Source of the DNA: Microvirga sp. 3-52
GTDB taxonomy: Bacteria > Pseudomonadota > Alphaproteobacteria > Rhizobiales > Beijerinckiaceae
Reading direction: 5' to 3'
Length of the DNA stretch: 64,000 bases
Assembly (NCBI RefSeq): GCF_018383585.1
Contig: NZ_JAHAMK010000003.1
Span: 1-64,000, forward strand
Below the pieces are notes generated by a model that searched no databases, was not told the origin of the DNA, and was given only the letters and a program-made list of their open reading frames with translations. Shown here piece after piece: positions 19,675 through 27,878 of the stretch. Positions within the stretch are counted from its first letter, which is position 1. Every line of letters begins with the position of its first letter. The translations under genes were made by a program, and so were the position numbers.

Positions 19675-20382
19675 TTACCGCGACATCTTGATATCAGAAC
19701 CTGAGCTATTCAATGTCCCGGTAAGGGCCGCTTCCGCCCCCGAGAGACGGGCAACCGGCTGACCGCGTGAGAAAAGAACGACCTGGTTCTCGCGGAAGCT
19801 CCATCCGTTGACGCTGCGCATTGCGTCCTGATTGCACCCTTGCGTGGAAGCCTTGTAGAGATCGAGAGAGGGTACGGTGGAGAGTTGCACCTTGCAGGAA
19901 GACGCGCCAATGCGGGCGGTCCAGGCTCCCGCATAGGAGGAGGCGCGCTGCGGCGGCGTGAATACGCCGGGAGGGCTCGACTGCTCGGCAGCCGTTGCAG
20001 GGCCTGTCACATGCGATGGACGCTCCGGCGCTTCTGGGATCGGCGCAGTCCGGATCGGTGGCTCTGCAGATATTGCGGCCTCGGCCGTCAAGGTTGAAAC
20101 GGCAGGTCCGATATCCGGCTCAAGATAGACTTCCTGGCGTCTCGCGGGCCTCACGACATCGATCTCGACCACATCGGCCGGACGCGGGATGGGGTTGCCG
20201 ACCGCATATTGCGGCGGGCCGACATAGTGCCGGCCCCATGGAGCGGAGTATTCCGGATAGTTCCTGCGAACCTGTGCCGGGCCCCATGGTCCCTGGCTGT
20301 GGACAGAATCGGTCGAGTTGCAGCCCGAGATCGTGCCTGCGATTGCGGCCAGACTTGCTGCTGTGAGAATTTTATGGTGCAT
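19675..20382 (-). CDS. Omp19/Inh-like protease-inhibitor lipoprotein
   Basis: A 235-residue putative outer-membrane lipoprotein with a signal ending in a G-T-I-S-G-C lipobox, then a Pro-rich, variable stretch (about 30-145). The C-terminal AprI/Inh-type domain contains Y-A-G-A-W-T-A-R-I-G-A-S-S-C-K-V, a second Cys in T-Q-G-C-N, W-S-F-R-E-N-Q-V-V-L-F and a closing L-S-G. Such domains inhibit metallo- or other proteases; Brucella Omp19 is the best-known relative. The open frame extends upstream, but the ATG at 20382 begins a proper lipoprotein signal. It is the last gene of the motA-led minus-strand block, 26 bases after its neighbour, and meets the transglycosylase gene tail to tail. A flagellar role is not established. 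Confidence 0.75.
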   Translation of the reverse strand: MHHKILTAASLAAIAGTISGCNSTDSVHSQGPWGPAQVRRNYPEYSAPWGRHYVGPPQYAVGNPIPRPADVVEIDVVRPARRQEVYLEPDIGPAVSTLTAEAAISAEPPIRTAPIPEAPERPSHVTGPATAAEQSSPPGVFTPPQRASSYAGAWTARIGASSCKVQLSTVPSLDLYKASTQGCNQDAMRSVNGWSFRENQVVLFSRGQPVARLSGAEAALTGTLNSSGSDIKMSR

Positions 20383-20408
20383 CGGAGAGATATGTCGCCG
20401 TCCCGGGT

Positions 20409-20912
20409 TCAATGGCGCACAGTGGCGGCAAGGCAGGAGGAAGGCTCGAACCGGGGGGGCAGCGGCCGCAGCCGGGCGGACGAGAGAACCCGTGCGAACG
20501 ATGCGAGGCTGAACTCCGATCTGTGAAGTGTCGCATCCAAGAGAACTTCGCTGATTTTGACGCCGATATGGTAGTTGCCGAAGATGAGCTGGAAGAAGAC
20601 CGTGACCGAATCGTGCACGAACTCCATGTCGAGGACGACGCATTCGGCCTCTTCCCGCCCTGCGTTGACATAGGCCATGTAGCCGTATGACAGGGTCTCG
20701 CCCTTGAAAAAGAGCTCGGCGGATGATGTGACCATCTCGTCCATGTTTCCGTGCAGCTGATGGTCCGCATAGAACCTGATGATCTCAGAATCCGTCAGGC
20801 AGAAATCTGCGATAACATCCTTGATATTGCATGCCAGCACTTCTTCAAAGGCCTGGATATCCAAATGCTCTCTCAATGGAGCTGCCACTTCGACGGTGCG
20901 AAGGCTTCTCAT
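20409..20912 (-). CDS. unknown protein translationally coupled to flhB
   Basis: A 167-residue protein I do not recognise. It starts at an ATG overlapping the flhB stop (ATGA), so it is made with FlhB. It has no signal peptide or obvious transmembrane helix. The body (about residues 15-125) has alternating hydrophobic and acidic stretches (F-E-E-V-L-A-C, A-E-C-V-V-L-D-M-E-F-V-H-D-S-V-T-V-F-F) suggesting a mixed alpha/beta domain, and the last 30 residues are Arg/Pro-rich and probably disordered. Three Cys residues do not form a known metal motif. Coupling suggests a role in flagellar export or assembly, but this is inference. Confidence 0.75.
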   Translation of the reverse strand: MRSLRTVEVAAPLREHLDIQAFEEVLACNIKDVIADFCLTDSEIIRFYADHQLHGNMDEMVTSSAELFFKGETLSYGYMAYVNAGREEAECVVLDMEFVHDSVTVFFQLIFGNYHIGVKISEVLLDATLHRSEFSLASFARVLSSARLRPLPPRFEPSSCLAATVRH

Positions 20913-21973
20913 TTCGACCTCGTGAGGATGTAGAACAGGATCTGAGCGACGGCTTTATAGAAGTCAGGAGGAATCATGCGATCGATTTCAACATGATCGT
21001 ACATGGATCTTGCCAGAGGCTTGTCTTCGATCACTGGGACGCCGCTCTTCTCGGCAATCTCACGGATCTTCAGCGCGATTAGATCCTTACCCTTGGCGAC
21101 GACGATCGGAGCACTCGCCTCGCTGCGCTCATAGCGCATAGCAATGGCAAAGTGGGTCGGGTTCGCGATCACGAAAGTTGCCTTCGGAACCGCAGCCAGC
21201 ATCCGCTTGCGGCTCCGGTCCTGAGCCAAGGAGCGCATGCGCGCCTTGACCATCGGGTCGCCTTCCATCTGCTTGTACTCTTCCTTGACCTCCTGCTTCG
21301 TCATTTTCAGGTCGTTGCGCCACTTGAAGCGGGCCCAGAGCAGATCCGCTGCGACAAGGACGATCGTTGCGATGGCAATGGCAGAGACAAGGCGCATGGC
21401 CATGGTCAACATCAGCTCCGGGAGGAGAGAAGGATCAGTGAACATGGCATTGAAAACCTTATATTGCTCCGACCGCAGAAGCAGGAGACTGACGAGTGTC
21501 ACCGTTCCGAACTTGAACAATGACTTTGAAAATTCCACTAAGCCCGGAAGGCCGAAGATTCGCTTCCAGCCCGCCATGGGTGAAATTCTATTCCATTGCG
21601 GCCTGATCCGTTCCGAGACCAGGGACGGAACATTCTGAAAGATTGATGCAGAAAGGCTGCAGGCCGCCAGAATTACGATTATCGGAATCAGGAACTGGCC
21701 GACTTCAAGGGCCACAGCCTGCATCAACGCCGTCGCGTCCGGGCCCGATTCGAGACGGAAATCCTGCGGGCGGTTGATGAAGAGAGACAGCTTCTCGGTC
21801 AGGGAATTCGTGGTGCTGCGCGCGGCGAATGTGAGAGCGAGAAGGATTCCCAAGATAGAAGCGAACATGGGGGCTTCTCTCGAGAAGGGGATATTTCCTT
21901 TCTCGACCGCGTCCCGGACCTTCTTGTCGGAAGGTGCTTCTGTCTTGCTGTCCTTATCATCCGTATCAGACAT
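20909..21973 (-). CDS. flhB: flagellar type III export switch protein FlhB
   Basis: A 354-residue inner-membrane protein. It begins with the usual charged start (D-K-D-S-K-T-E-A-P-S-D-K-K) and has four hydrophobic segments (about residues 35-55, 90-110, 145-165, 185-210). The cytoplasmic domain holds the autocleavage motif N-P-T-H in F-V-I-A-N-P-T-H-F-A-I-A-M-R-Y, which switches export from rod/hook to filament substrates. Other family motifs are V-K-E-E-Y-K-Q-M-E-G-D-P and A-R-S-M-Y. Length is normal. Confidence 0.97.
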   Translation of the reverse strand: MSDTDDKDSKTEAPSDKKVRDAVEKGNIPFSREAPMFASILGILLALTFAARSTTNSLTEKLSLFINRPQDFRLESGPDATALMQAVALEVGQFLIPIIVILAACSLSASIFQNVPSLVSERIRPQWNRISPMAGWKRIFGLPGLVEFSKSLFKFGTVTLVSLLLLRSEQYKVFNAMFTDPSLLPELMLTMAMRLVSAIAIATIVLVAADLLWARFKWRNDLKMTKQEVKEEYKQMEGDPMVKARMRSLAQDRSRKRMLAAVPKATFVIANPTHFAIAMRYERSEASAPIVVAKGKDLIALKIREIAEKSGVPVIEDKPLARSMYDHVEIDRMIPPDFYKAVAQILFYILTRSK

Positions 21974-21990
21974 GACCTGAGATTCGGCTG

Positions 21991-23019
21991 TTAGAAGTAG
22001 GCTTCATCCTCGGTCTCTGAGTTGATGACGATCTCTCCGCGACCGGCCATCTCCAGCGCCAGATCGGTGATGGTTCGTCTGGCCTCTGCGATGTCGCGGT
22101 GAGCGGACGGCTCCTTGCTGTTGAGTTCGTGCTCGATCATGCGGCGGACGCGTGACGAGAGGGCCGACAGAACGACCTTGCGGAAGTCGTCGTTGGTCCC
22201 CTTCAGGGCCAGAACCACGCGATCAGGCGGTACCTGGTCGAAGAGGGTGGTACGATCCTTCGGCGTCAGCTTTACAATATCATCGAAGGTGAAGAGCAGG
22301 CCTCTGAGGATTTCCGCCGATTTCGGACGGACGGACGAGAGGCTGGTCAGCACGTCCTCCATATGGTCCCGCTCCATCTTGTTGATGATGTCGGCGATCT
22401 TGGCGTGCGTGTCGGCTCCGGCGTTCTTCGAGAAATTCGCCATGAAGTCCTCATGCAGCGTCTTCTCGATATTCTTCATCGTCTCATCGACGATCGGCTT
22501 CATGCTGAGCATGCGCCGCATGAGGTTGTTCCGAAGCGGCTGGGGCAGTTGCGTCATAACTTTCGCGGCGCAGGATGGCTTCACCTTCGACAGAATGAGC
22601 GCGGCCGTCTGGGGATGCTCTTTCATGAGGTATGACGCGATGGCGCCTTCGCTGACGGTCGATATACGCTCCCAGATGCTCCTGTTGGCGTTGCCGACCA
22701 CCTCGCTCATGATGTTGGCGATCTGCTCCGGGCTCAGGATGCCCGTCAGCAACTTCTCGATATGGGTCGCGCCGCCGATCAGGTCCGCTCCGTCCGAGAA
22801 ATTCGATGCGAATTCCTCGACCAGCTGCTCGATCTGGGTCGGGGAGACCGGTCCCAGTTGAGCGGCAGACTTGGTGACAAGGCGAATCTCATCCTCGCTG
22901 AAGTGCTTGAGGATCTTGCTTGCCGCGGGCTTGCCCATGGCAAAGAGGAGTGTTGCGACGCGCTCAGGGCCTTTCAGGACCTTCGTGCCATTCGCCTTCA
23001 TCGGAACGTGAGCGACCAT
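21991..23019 (-). CDS. fliG: flagellar motor switch protein FliG
   Basis: A 342-residue C-ring protein with three armadillo-like helical domains. The N-terminal part contacts FliF (A-T-L-L-F-A-M-G-K-P-A-A), the middle domain contacts FliM (L-M-K-E-H-P-Q-T-A-A-L-I-L-S), and the C-terminal domain carries the torque helix (V-V-L-S-A-L-S-S-R-V-R-R-M-I-E). The stretch D-I-V-K-L-T-P-K-D-R-T-T-L is also family-typical. It lies 14 bases after fliN and 17 bases before flhB in the minus-strand operon. Confidence 0.96.
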   Translation of the reverse strand: MVAHVPMKANGTKVLKGPERVATLLFAMGKPAASKILKHFSEDEIRLVTKSAAQLGPVSPTQIEQLVEEFASNFSDGADLIGGATHIEKLLTGILSPEQIANIMSEVVGNANRSIWERISTVSEGAIASYLMKEHPQTAALILSKVKPSCAAKVMTQLPQPLRNNLMRRMLSMKPIVDETMKNIEKTLHEDFMANFSKNAGADTHAKIADIINKMERDHMEDVLTSLSSVRPKSAEILRGLLFTFDDIVKLTPKDRTTLFDQVPPDRVVLALKGTNDDFRKVVLSALSSRVRRMIEHELNSKEPSAHRDIAEARRTITDLALEMAGRGEIVINSETEDEAYF

Positions 23020-23033
23020 GCCGTAGAGCCAAC

Positions 23034-23399
23034 TTAGCCGTTAAGATCGTTAGTCGGGGGACCGACAATCTCGGTCAGTGAGATGCCGAACCGGGAATTG
23101 TCGTCTTCGACCACGACGACTTCGCCGCGGGCGATGATGCGGCCGTTGACGACCACATCGACCGGCTCGCCGACCCGGTGATCGAGCGGTACGATCGCGC
23201 CGCGTCCGAGCTTCATCAGATTGGCGACAGGCATCGTGGCGGAGCCGAGAACGACCTGGATCGTCACGGGAATACGCAGGATCGAGTCGAGGTTTCGACC
23301 GCCACCGAGCTTGTCATCCTGCAGCGCGGAGGCATCAAAAGCGCTTTCCTGCCGCCACGCGGCCTTGTCCTGGGGTTTGGGTTCGAATGGATTCGTCAT
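23034..23399 (-). CDS. fliN: flagellar motor switch protein FliN
   Basis: A 121-residue C-ring protein. A hydrophilic N-terminus is followed by the SpoA/FliN domain (I-L-R-I-P-V-T-I-Q-V-V-L-G, then M-K-L-G-R-G-A-I-V-P-L-D, V-N-G-R-I-I-A-R-G-E-V-V-V and F-G-I-S-L-T-E-I-V). It sits next to fliG, its structural neighbour. Length is within the family range. In Rhizobiales, FliN sits in the switch without a separate FliY or CheC-type phosphatase, and none is visible here. Confidence 0.96.
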   Translation of the reverse strand: MTNPFEPKPQDKAAWRQESAFDASALQDDKLGGGRNLDSILRIPVTIQVVLGSATMPVANLMKLGRGAIVPLDHRVGEPVDVVVNGRIIARGEVVVVEDDNSRFGISLTEIVGPPTNDLNG

Positions 23400-23428
23400 G
23401 GATGCTGGCCTTGTGAGTTGAATTGGCT

Positions 23429-23725
23429 TTAGCGCGGTTGCGTTTCCTGGCGGGCTTCTCGCGTGAGGTGCTCGAGCCGGTTCGCGACCGCTTGAGCCTC
23501 CTCAATGCGCTGGCTGAGCTGGGCAAGAGTCTCCTTCCCCTCGGTACCGAAGCTGACCACCGCCTTCTGAGCGGCCGTCAATGCCACCCCGGTCTTGTCG
23601 AAGATCTGCTGATACTCGGTGTGGTACCGGTCGAGCTTTTTAAGCTTCCGGTACATCACCGCGACCATGATGCTGGTCGTGACGAGAGCGATAAAAAGGA
23701 TCGTGTTAGCGAGGGAGGACATCAT
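23429..23725 (-). CDS. small single-pass membrane protein between fliM and fliN
   Basis: A 98-residue protein with one N-terminal transmembrane helix (about residues 4-26, S-L-A-N-T-I-L-F-I-A-L-V) and a cytoplasmic coiled-coil-like tail rich in Gln, Glu and Arg. The ATG at 23725 has AAGGAG 7 bases upstream and overlaps the end of fliM, so it is coupled to it. Similar small anchored proteins sit beside fliM in many alphaproteobacteria; the DUF6468/PflI group is my best guess, from memory. A role in flagellar placement or C-ring anchoring is possible but not shown. Confidence 0.75.
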   Translation of the reverse strand: MMSSLANTILFIALVTTSIMVAVMYRKLKKLDRYHTEYQQIFDKTGVALTAAQKAVVSFGTEGKETLAQLSQRIEEAQAVANRLEHLTREARQETQPR

Positions 23726-24638
23726 CCAAGAACTCCTTTTCCTGGTCGATGTGTTCATCGACCTTTAGAACATAGGATCCTTCCGACTGCCCGATATGAC
23801 ACCAGAAGAGACCTTGTTGGTTGCCTTCGAGCTTGACTCGGCTGCGCGGCGTCGCTTGCAATTCGATGACGTCACCGATCTTGAGGTCGGCGATCTCGCC
23901 GAGGGAGAGGAATCGCTCTTCAAGAACGGCCGTGAGCGTGATCTCGGTCTTCTTAACCTCCGTGGCGATCTGCTTCATCCATCGCGGATCGCGGCCGGAT
24001 GATTCGCCGGTTACCACGTGGGACAGGACCTTCCGCATCGGGTTGAGCACCGATTGCGGGATGATGACGAACATCTCGCCGCCGCGGTTCAGCGCCTGAA
24101 GCAGGAATTTGGCTGCAACGGCCTGGTTGTTCCTTCGGCCGATGACTGCGAAATCCATACGTGTCTCGATGCGCTCGAGCTTGAACTTCGTATCGACGAT
24201 CAGCGAGAAGGAGGCTTGGAGCGCCTTGGCGACCTGCTCGAAGAGGGTCTGGGCCATTCTCAGTTCGATTGTCGAGAAGCCACGGGCCTCTTCGACGGGC
24301 GGCTCTGACCCGTCCGAGCCGAAAAGCACCTCCACCATCGTGTAGATGAAGTCGCGATCGAAGCCGATCAGGATATGACTGTCCCATTCGGGAGCGTGGA
24401 AGATACCCGCGACCGCATTGGCCTCGTACATCTCTAGGATTTCGGTGACGCGGCCGCTCTCGAGACCGCTGAGGGAATAGTACATGGGCGAGGCCGCCAT
24501 GTGGCGCAGGTGCTCGGCGCAGCTGGTCGACATGCGGTCGAAAATCACGTGGAGCATCGGCAGGCGGTCGAGGGAAAGACCGGCCGCATCCAGAAGCATG
24601 TCGCGAATGTCGTTGGCGCTTTGTGCTCCGCTCATCAT
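23706..24638 (-). CDS. fliM: flagellar motor switch protein FliM
   Basis: A 310-residue C-ring protein. The middle CheC-like domain has S-L-S-G-L-E-S-G-R-V-T, G-I-F-H-A-P-E-W and F-S-T-I-E-L-R-M-A; a C-terminal SpoA domain has V-K-K-T-E-I-T-L-T-A-V-L and L-K-I-G-D-V-I-E-L. The usual N-terminal CheY-binding peptide (L-S-Q-x-E-I-D) is not seen, which fits rhizobial FliM. The chosen ATG overlaps the motA stop (TGATG); a GTG three bases upstream and a second ATG three bases downstream are alternatives. Confidence 0.95.
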   Translation of the reverse strand: MMSGAQSANDIRDMLLDAAGLSLDRLPMLHVIFDRMSTSCAEHLRHMAASPMYYSLSGLESGRVTEILEMYEANAVAGIFHAPEWDSHILIGFDRDFIYTMVEVLFGSDGSEPPVEEARGFSTIELRMAQTLFEQVAKALQASFSLIVDTKFKLERIETRMDFAVIGRRNNQAVAAKFLLQALNRGGEMFVIIPQSVLNPMRKVLSHVVTGESSGRDPRWMKQIATEVKKTEITLTAVLEERFLSLGEIADLKIGDVIELQATPRSRVKLEGNQQGLFWCHIGQSEGSYVLKVDEHIDQEKEFLDDVLPR

Positions 24639-25519
24639 CACGCAGCCTCTTTCAGATCTTCGGAGCGGCCGCCGGTTGTCGTCGCGGTTTCAACCTCATC
24701 GATAGTCGGGCGATATTCCACGGAAATGCCCTTCCGGCCATGCTCCACGGCAATCTGGGGAAGAGCGCCGTTCATGTAGGCAATGAGAGCCTGCTTGACG
24801 ATGACATAGACACGGGTCTGCTTGTCGCGAGTCGACTTCACCTTGTTCGCGAGCGGCGACAGAAAGGCGTAGGAGATGAAGATGCCGACGAAGGTTCCGA
24901 CCAGTGCGGACGCGATCAATCCACCCAGAATTGCCGGCGATTGGTCGATGGCGCCCAGAGCTTTCACGATGCCCAGCACGGCAGCCACGATGCCGAGGGC
25001 GGGAAGGGCCTCCGACACGGTATTGATGGAGTAATAAGGTTTCATTTTATCGCGCTTGAGTGTTGCGATTTCTTCCTCCATGAGCGCTTCAATCTCATGG
25101 GGGCGCGCATTGCCGATGATGATCAAACGCGCGTAGTCGCAAATGAAGAGTGTGAGGTCCTTGTCCTTGAGGACGCTCGGGAAGGCCTTGAAGATTTCCG
25201 ATTCTTCCGGCTGGTCGATATGGCCTTCGACCTCGTTGCGGGGCTTGTTCTTCAATTCCCGCATGAGCGCATAAAGAAGGCCTAGGATCGAAAGATAATG
25301 ATCTCTCTTAGGAACGGTGCCGGAGATCGCCTCGCGTGCGGCCCGGCCCGTATCCTTCACCAGGGACATGGGATTGGCGATGATGAAAGTGCCGATCGCG
25401 ATGCCGCAGATGATCACGTATTCCCAAGGCTGCCAAATAACAGCCAGATGACCGCCCATGGCGACATAGCCGCTCACGAGCGAGCCAATGGCAACTGCCA
25501 ATCCGATCAAGACGCCCAA
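24638..25519 (-). CDS. motA: flagellar stator protein MotA
   Basis: About 293 residues. It has four transmembrane segments (about 1-20, 32-50, 170-190, 200-225), the conserved G-G-H-L near the first loop, cytoplasmic charges (K-R-D-K-M-K-P) and the proton-path prolines region A-L-P-A-L-G-I-V-A-A-V-L-G-I-V-K-A-L-G. The frame is open to 25648, but that would add a hydrophilic 43-residue extension foreign to MotA. The TTG at 25519 follows AAAGGGA and gives the normal rhizobial length, so I prefer it. It leads the minus-strand block and is divergent from flgF. Confidence 0.9.
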   Translation of the reverse strand: MGVLIGLAVAIGSLVSGYVAMGGHLAVIWQPWEYVIICGIAIGTFIIANPMSLVKDTGRAAREAISGTVPKRDHYLSILGLLYALMRELKNKPRNEVEGHIDQPEESEIFKAFPSVLKDKDLTLFICDYARLIIIGNARPHEIEALMEEEIATLKRDKMKPYYSINTVSEALPALGIVAAVLGIVKALGAIDQSPAILGGLIASALVGTFVGIFISYAFLSPLANKVKSTRDKQTRVYVIVKQALIAYMNGALPQIAVEHGRKGISVEYRPTIDEVETATTTGGRSEDLKEAA

Positions 25520-25551
25520 AGCCGTGGTCCCTTTTGTGAAAGTCCAACCTG

Positions 25552-25568
25552 TTGAGGATGTCTTAACC
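25552..25568 (+). promoter_or_regulatory. CtrA-like box between motA and flgF
   Basis: TTGA-GGATGTC-TTAACC matches TTAA-N7-TTAACC with one mismatch. It lies 33 bases upstream of the preferred motA TTG and about 157 bases upstream of flgF. It sits inside the divergent intergenic region only if the short motA start is right, which adds some support to that start. Confidence 0.42.
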
Positions 25569-25724
25569 ACGGAGGCTTGCGCGAAGCTGGAAACGGAGGA
25601 GCAAGCTTCGTGCAAGGCTGTTCGATTACCCCATCGGGCCAGGTTCATGCCGCAGATGGATGCCGCGCCATCAGAGTCGGTCCCATCAGGTCGCCCCTAG
25701 TAAAAGAAAGCCCGGAGCTCCTCG

Positions 25725-26450
25725 ATGCAATCTTCGCTTTATGTTGCGCTCTCTGCCCAGGTGGCCATGGAGAAGCGTCTCAACACGATCGCGAACAATG
25801 TTGCGAACATGAATACGGGTGGTTTCCGTGCGGATGAGGTGAAGTTCGAGGAAATTCTGTCTCTCGCGGCCAAGGAGAATGTTTCCTTCGCGTCATCCGG
25901 GCAAAATTTCGTGTCCCGCCGCACCGGCCCCGTGACCAAGACGGACAATCCCCTCGACGTCGCCATTCAGGGCGAGGCCTGGTTCGCGTTCAACGGGCCG
26001 AATGGGGCGGTCTATACCCGGGACGGTCGGTTCAAGATGAACGAGAACGGCGATCTTCTCACCGTGGACGGATACCCGGTTCTCGATGCCGGTGGCACAC
26101 CCATTGCTCTCGACCCGATGGCCGGCTCCCCGACGATCAGCCGCGACGGCACGATCATGCAGGGGGCTAATCAGGTTGGAGCTATCGGTGTCTTCAACCT
26201 GAGAAACGATAGCAGGCTCAGCCGTTTCGGCAATTCCGGCGTGATGTCCAGCATTCCCGGCGAAGTCGTCCAGGATTTCAACGCGACCGGTATTCAACAG
26301 GGCTACAGCGAAGGGTCGAACGTCAATCCCGTTATGGAGATGACGAAGATGATCGCGGTTCAAAGAAATTTCGATAGTGCTGCGACGACGATCCAGGAAA
26401 GCGAGTCGACTTTCATGGATGCCATCCGCACCCTCGGTCCTAGCTCCTGA
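25725..26450 (+). CDS. flgF: flagellar basal-body rod protein FlgF
   Basis: A 241-residue proximal rod protein. The N-terminal rod motif Y-V-A-L-S-A-Q-V-A-M-E-K-R-L-N-T-I-A-N-N is followed by N-M-N-T-G-G-F-R, and the C-terminal end by G-Y-S-E-G-S-N-V-N-P-V-M-E-M-T. The middle part contains the FlgE/F/G-type domain (L-D-V-A-I-Q-G-E-A-W-F and Y-T-R-D-G-R-F). It is closer to FlgF than FlgG because of the A-M-E-K-R start and shorter length. A GGAG ribosome site lies upstream. Confidence 0.95.
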   Translation: MQSSLYVALSAQVAMEKRLNTIANNVANMNTGGFRADEVKFEEILSLAAKENVSFASSGQNFVSRRTGPVTKTDNPLDVAIQGEAWFAFNGPNGAVYTRDGRFKMNENGDLLTVDGYPVLDAGGTPIALDPMAGSPTISRDGTIMQGANQVGAIGVFNLRNDSRLSRFGNSGVMSSIPGEVVQDFNATGIQQGYSEGSNVNPVMEMTKMIAVQRNFDSAATTIQESESTFMDAIRTLGPSS

Positions 26451-26458
26451 TTCTAAAG

Positions 26459-27781
26459 ATGAACGCGCTTCAACGACTTGAAGAGTTCGTACTGACCGAA
26501 GGGGTCGGGCGCCGGAAGATCCAGATCGCCGGTACCATCCGCGAGGTCAATCCCAGCTATTACCGAGTCTCAGGGCTGTCCCAGTTCGTAAAGCTCGGGG
26601 ATCGCGTTGGCTTTGCGGCTCATGGAAAGACCCACACCGGAGAAGTCGTCCGCATCGATGATGGCGGGATCACCGTCAAGCCTTTCAATGGTCGCATCGA
26701 GGCGGGGATCGGAATGCCTGCCTTCATCGTCGGCCTTACCGGCCTGAGCCCCGATCATAGCTGGCGAGGGCGAGTCATCAACGCTCTCGGCGAGCCGTTG
26801 GACGATCTCGGTCCTCTCGTGCCGGGCTCTAGACCTATCCAGAACGATGCTGAGCCTCCGTCCGCCATGACGAGGGCGAGGGTCAAGACACCTTTGAAAA
26901 CCGGCGTCAAAGCCATCGACCTGTTCACGCCGATCTGTGAAGGGCAGCGCATTGGTATTTTCGCAGGCTCAGGCGTCGGCAAATCCACTCTGCTGACGAT
27001 GCTTGCCAAGTGCGAGGGTTTCGACACGATCGTCGTCGCATTGGTGGGCGAGCGCGGTCGCGAGGTGCGCGAATTCCTGGAAGGACCTATTCACGCGAAC
27101 CTGCACAAATCGATCATGGTGGTCTCGACCGGAGACGAGAGCCCCATGATGCGGCGCCAAGCGCCGCGGACGGCAGTGGCGCTCGCAGAATATTTCCGAG
27201 ATCGCGGCGATTCGGTTCTGCTCATCGTCGATTCCGTGACACGCTACGCGCATGCGGCCCGCGACGTGGCGTTGGCGGCTGGGGAGCCGGCGGTCGCCCG
27301 TGGCTACACGCCAAGCGTCTTCAGCGATTTGCCCCGCCTTCTGGAACGGGCAGGTCCGGGAGCGGAGGGAAAAGGTTCGATTACCGGCATCTTCTCGGTA
27401 CTCATTGATGGTGATGACCACAACGATCCTGTCGCCGACAACATTCGCGGAACGCTTGATGGTCACATCGTTCTGGATCGCTCCATCGCGGATCAAGGGC
27501 GGTATCCGGCCATCAATGTCCTGGGGTCGATCTCGCGCCTGGCCGATCATGTCTGGTCGCCGGATCAGAAGGAGCTTGTGCGCCGCCTTCGGGGGCTGAT
27601 TGCCCGTTTCGAGGATACGCGGGATCTCAGGCTCATGGGCGGCTATCACCCCGGTAACGATCAGGAACTCGACCAGGCGGTCGTTCTTGTCCCGAAGATC
27701 TACGAAGCGCTTCGGCAAGATCCGTCCATGCCGGTCAGTCGCGATGCCTTCATGGATCTGGCGCAGGCCCTCAAGCAATAG
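26459..27781 (+). CDS. fliI: flagellum-specific export ATPase FliI
   Basis: A 440-residue F1-type ATPase that energises type III export. Walker A is G-S-G-V-G-K-S at 170-176, the Walker B region is V-L-L-I-V-D-S, and the family motif R-Y-A-H-A-A-R-D-V-A-L-A-A-G-E follows. The R-G-Y-T-P-S-V-F segment is also typical. It sits 8 bases downstream of flgF and is likely on the same transcript. Length fits the family. Confidence 0.97.
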   Translation: MNALQRLEEFVLTEGVGRRKIQIAGTIREVNPSYYRVSGLSQFVKLGDRVGFAAHGKTHTGEVVRIDDGGITVKPFNGRIEAGIGMPAFIVGLTGLSPDHSWRGRVINALGEPLDDLGPLVPGSRPIQNDAEPPSAMTRARVKTPLKTGVKAIDLFTPICEGQRIGIFAGSGVGKSTLLTMLAKCEGFDTIVVALVGERGREVREFLEGPIHANLHKSIMVVSTGDESPMMRRQAPRTAVALAEYFRDRGDSVLLIVDSVTRYAHAARDVALAAGEPAVARGYTPSVFSDLPRLLERAGPGAEGKGSITGIFSVLIDGDDHNDPVADNIRGTLDGHIVLDRSIADQGRYPAINVLGSISRLADHVWSPDQKELVRRLRGLIARFEDTRDLRLMGGYHPGNDQELDQAVVLVPKIYEALRQDPSMPVSRDAFMDLAQALKQ

Positions 27782-27845
27782 AATTGTTCACGTCTCGTAG
27801 CATCAGCCCTGGAACGGAATACAGCTTCGCACAAGCGTCATGGTG

Positions 27846-27862
27846 TTAAGTCCAGTTTGAAA
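27846..27862 (+). promoter_or_regulatory. CtrA-like box upstream of flgE
   Basis: TTAA-GTCCAGT-TTGAAA resembles TTAA-N7-TTAA with one mismatch in the core half-sites. It ends 16-18 bases before the flgE ATG and just upstream of the ribosome site GGTAGGAGC. Closeness to the start codon parallels the box before flgB. The flgE gene follows a 97-base gap and probably begins its own operon. Confidence 0.35.
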
Positions 27863-27878
27863 TCGGTAGGAGCTTTAG

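Noticed and set aside
27782-27878. Possible sigma-54 promoter before flgE (TGGAACGG followed by a GC)
   Set aside because: The GG to GC spacing is 11, not 10, and the -12 element is poor. No rpoN-dependent activator is in the window.
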